Origin: JASDSY01 sp041441465
GTDB taxonomy: Bacteria > Muiribacteriota > UBA9980
NCBI GenBank assembly: GCA_041441465.1
Contig: JASDSY010000022.1
Coordinates: 62,001-126,000, forward strand
Direction of reading: 5' to 3'
DNA: 64,000 bases
The position numbers and the translations under genes are program-made. This document shows, one piece after another, positions 63,826 through 64,000 of this stretch (the stretch's first letter is position 1; every line of letters starts with the position of its first letter). The notes under the pieces were generated by a model, which was not told where the DNA came from, did not search any database, and saw only the letters and a program-made list of their open reading frames with translations.

Positions 63826-64000
63826 TATGAATTAAAATTCGTATTTTTTTCGCAGTCAATAAAGTGTCGCCGGACTTAATCTAATCATACCGCCCGACAG
63901 TAATTTCAACGCCTCCGAAATAAATTCAAACTTCTCTTCAAAAAGCTCATATTCGGTTTTCACATTTTTTTAAAAATGTTATTTGAATGAAAAATCCGAC
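63826..64000. other. Window end, no gene seen
   Basis: Nothing clear is present. A 35-codon minus-strand frame (63856-63963, GTG start) has no ribosome site and was not accepted as a gene. Confidence 0.4.

Noticed and set aside
63856..63963. 35-codon minus-strand frame starting at GTG
   Set aside because: There is no ribosome site, an in-frame stop lies just upstream, and no family is recognised.

Overview
The window is bacterial chromosome with moderate-to-low GC, short intergenic gaps and conserved housekeeping operons. I see no rRNA, tRNA, insertion sequence, prophage or CRISPR array. Several gene orders match the classical Firmicutes layout: rpsB-tsf-pyrH-frr-uppS-cdsA-rseP-proS, rpmF-plsX-fabD-fabG-acpP-fabF-rnc, and rsmB-rlmN-(kinase/PASTA)-rpe. 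A SpoVS gene is also present. These sit beside type IV pilin-like genes, a FliA/WhiG-type sigma factor, a tandem HD-GYP protein and many large secreted or anchored proteins of unusual architecture. This fits a deep-branching, probably uncultured phylum better than a textbook Firmicute (candidate phyla such as Wallbacteria or Riflebacteria are guesses). I cannot assign it from sequence alone.

Layout. 1-0.9 kb: end of a receiver domain and a sigma-28-type factor. 1-7.3 kb: secreted ankyrin protein and a four-gene pilin/pseudopilin cluster. 7.4-12.2 kb (minus strand): tandem HD-GYP protein, uvrB, ATP-cone/uridine-kinase-like protein. 12.4-16.3 kb: glycosyltransferase-like protein and two tandem anchored metallophosphoesterases. 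16.4-25.2 kb: translation and envelope operon rpsB to proS, lacking dxr. 25.2-25.8 kb: a non-coding block of seven hairpins flanked by a 15/16 inverted repeat. 25.8-28.7 kb: lipoprotein phosphoesterase and a DUF3089 hydrolase. 29-33.9 kb: HEAT protein and a 1303-residue secreted cysteine-peptidase-like/PKD/MORN protein. 34.3-45.8 kb: rsmB, rlmN, PASTA protein, pseudokinase, rpe, wecG-like, mfd, tatA, nrnA-like. 46-54.3 kb: pcm, GH16-like protein, a small secreted protein, a degenerate GspE/PilB, an amino-acid permease, a flippase-like membrane protein. 54.4-61.5 kb: fatty-acid synthesis, rnc and a radical SAM protein. 61.5-64 kb: spoVS and a fused dehydratase/activase.

Regulation and main hunt results. 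The sigma factor gene has an exact sigma-28 promoter (TAAA-N15-GCCGATAA) upstream of itself, and a second exact copy lies upstream of rsmB. This suggests an autoregulated alternative sigma factor that controls the rsmB-rlmN-PASTA-pseudokinase operon. That operon sits where Firmicutes carry prpC-prkC-rsgA. Here PrkC appears split into a PASTA membrane protein and a tail-anchored kinase-fold protein without HRD and DFG aspartates, and neither the phosphatase gene nor rsgA is present. Other notable points are a GspE-like protein without Walker motifs, the hairpin array, possible AUU start codons on two genes, a three-PDZ RseP and overlapping divergent promoters built on a 9-bp tandem repeat.
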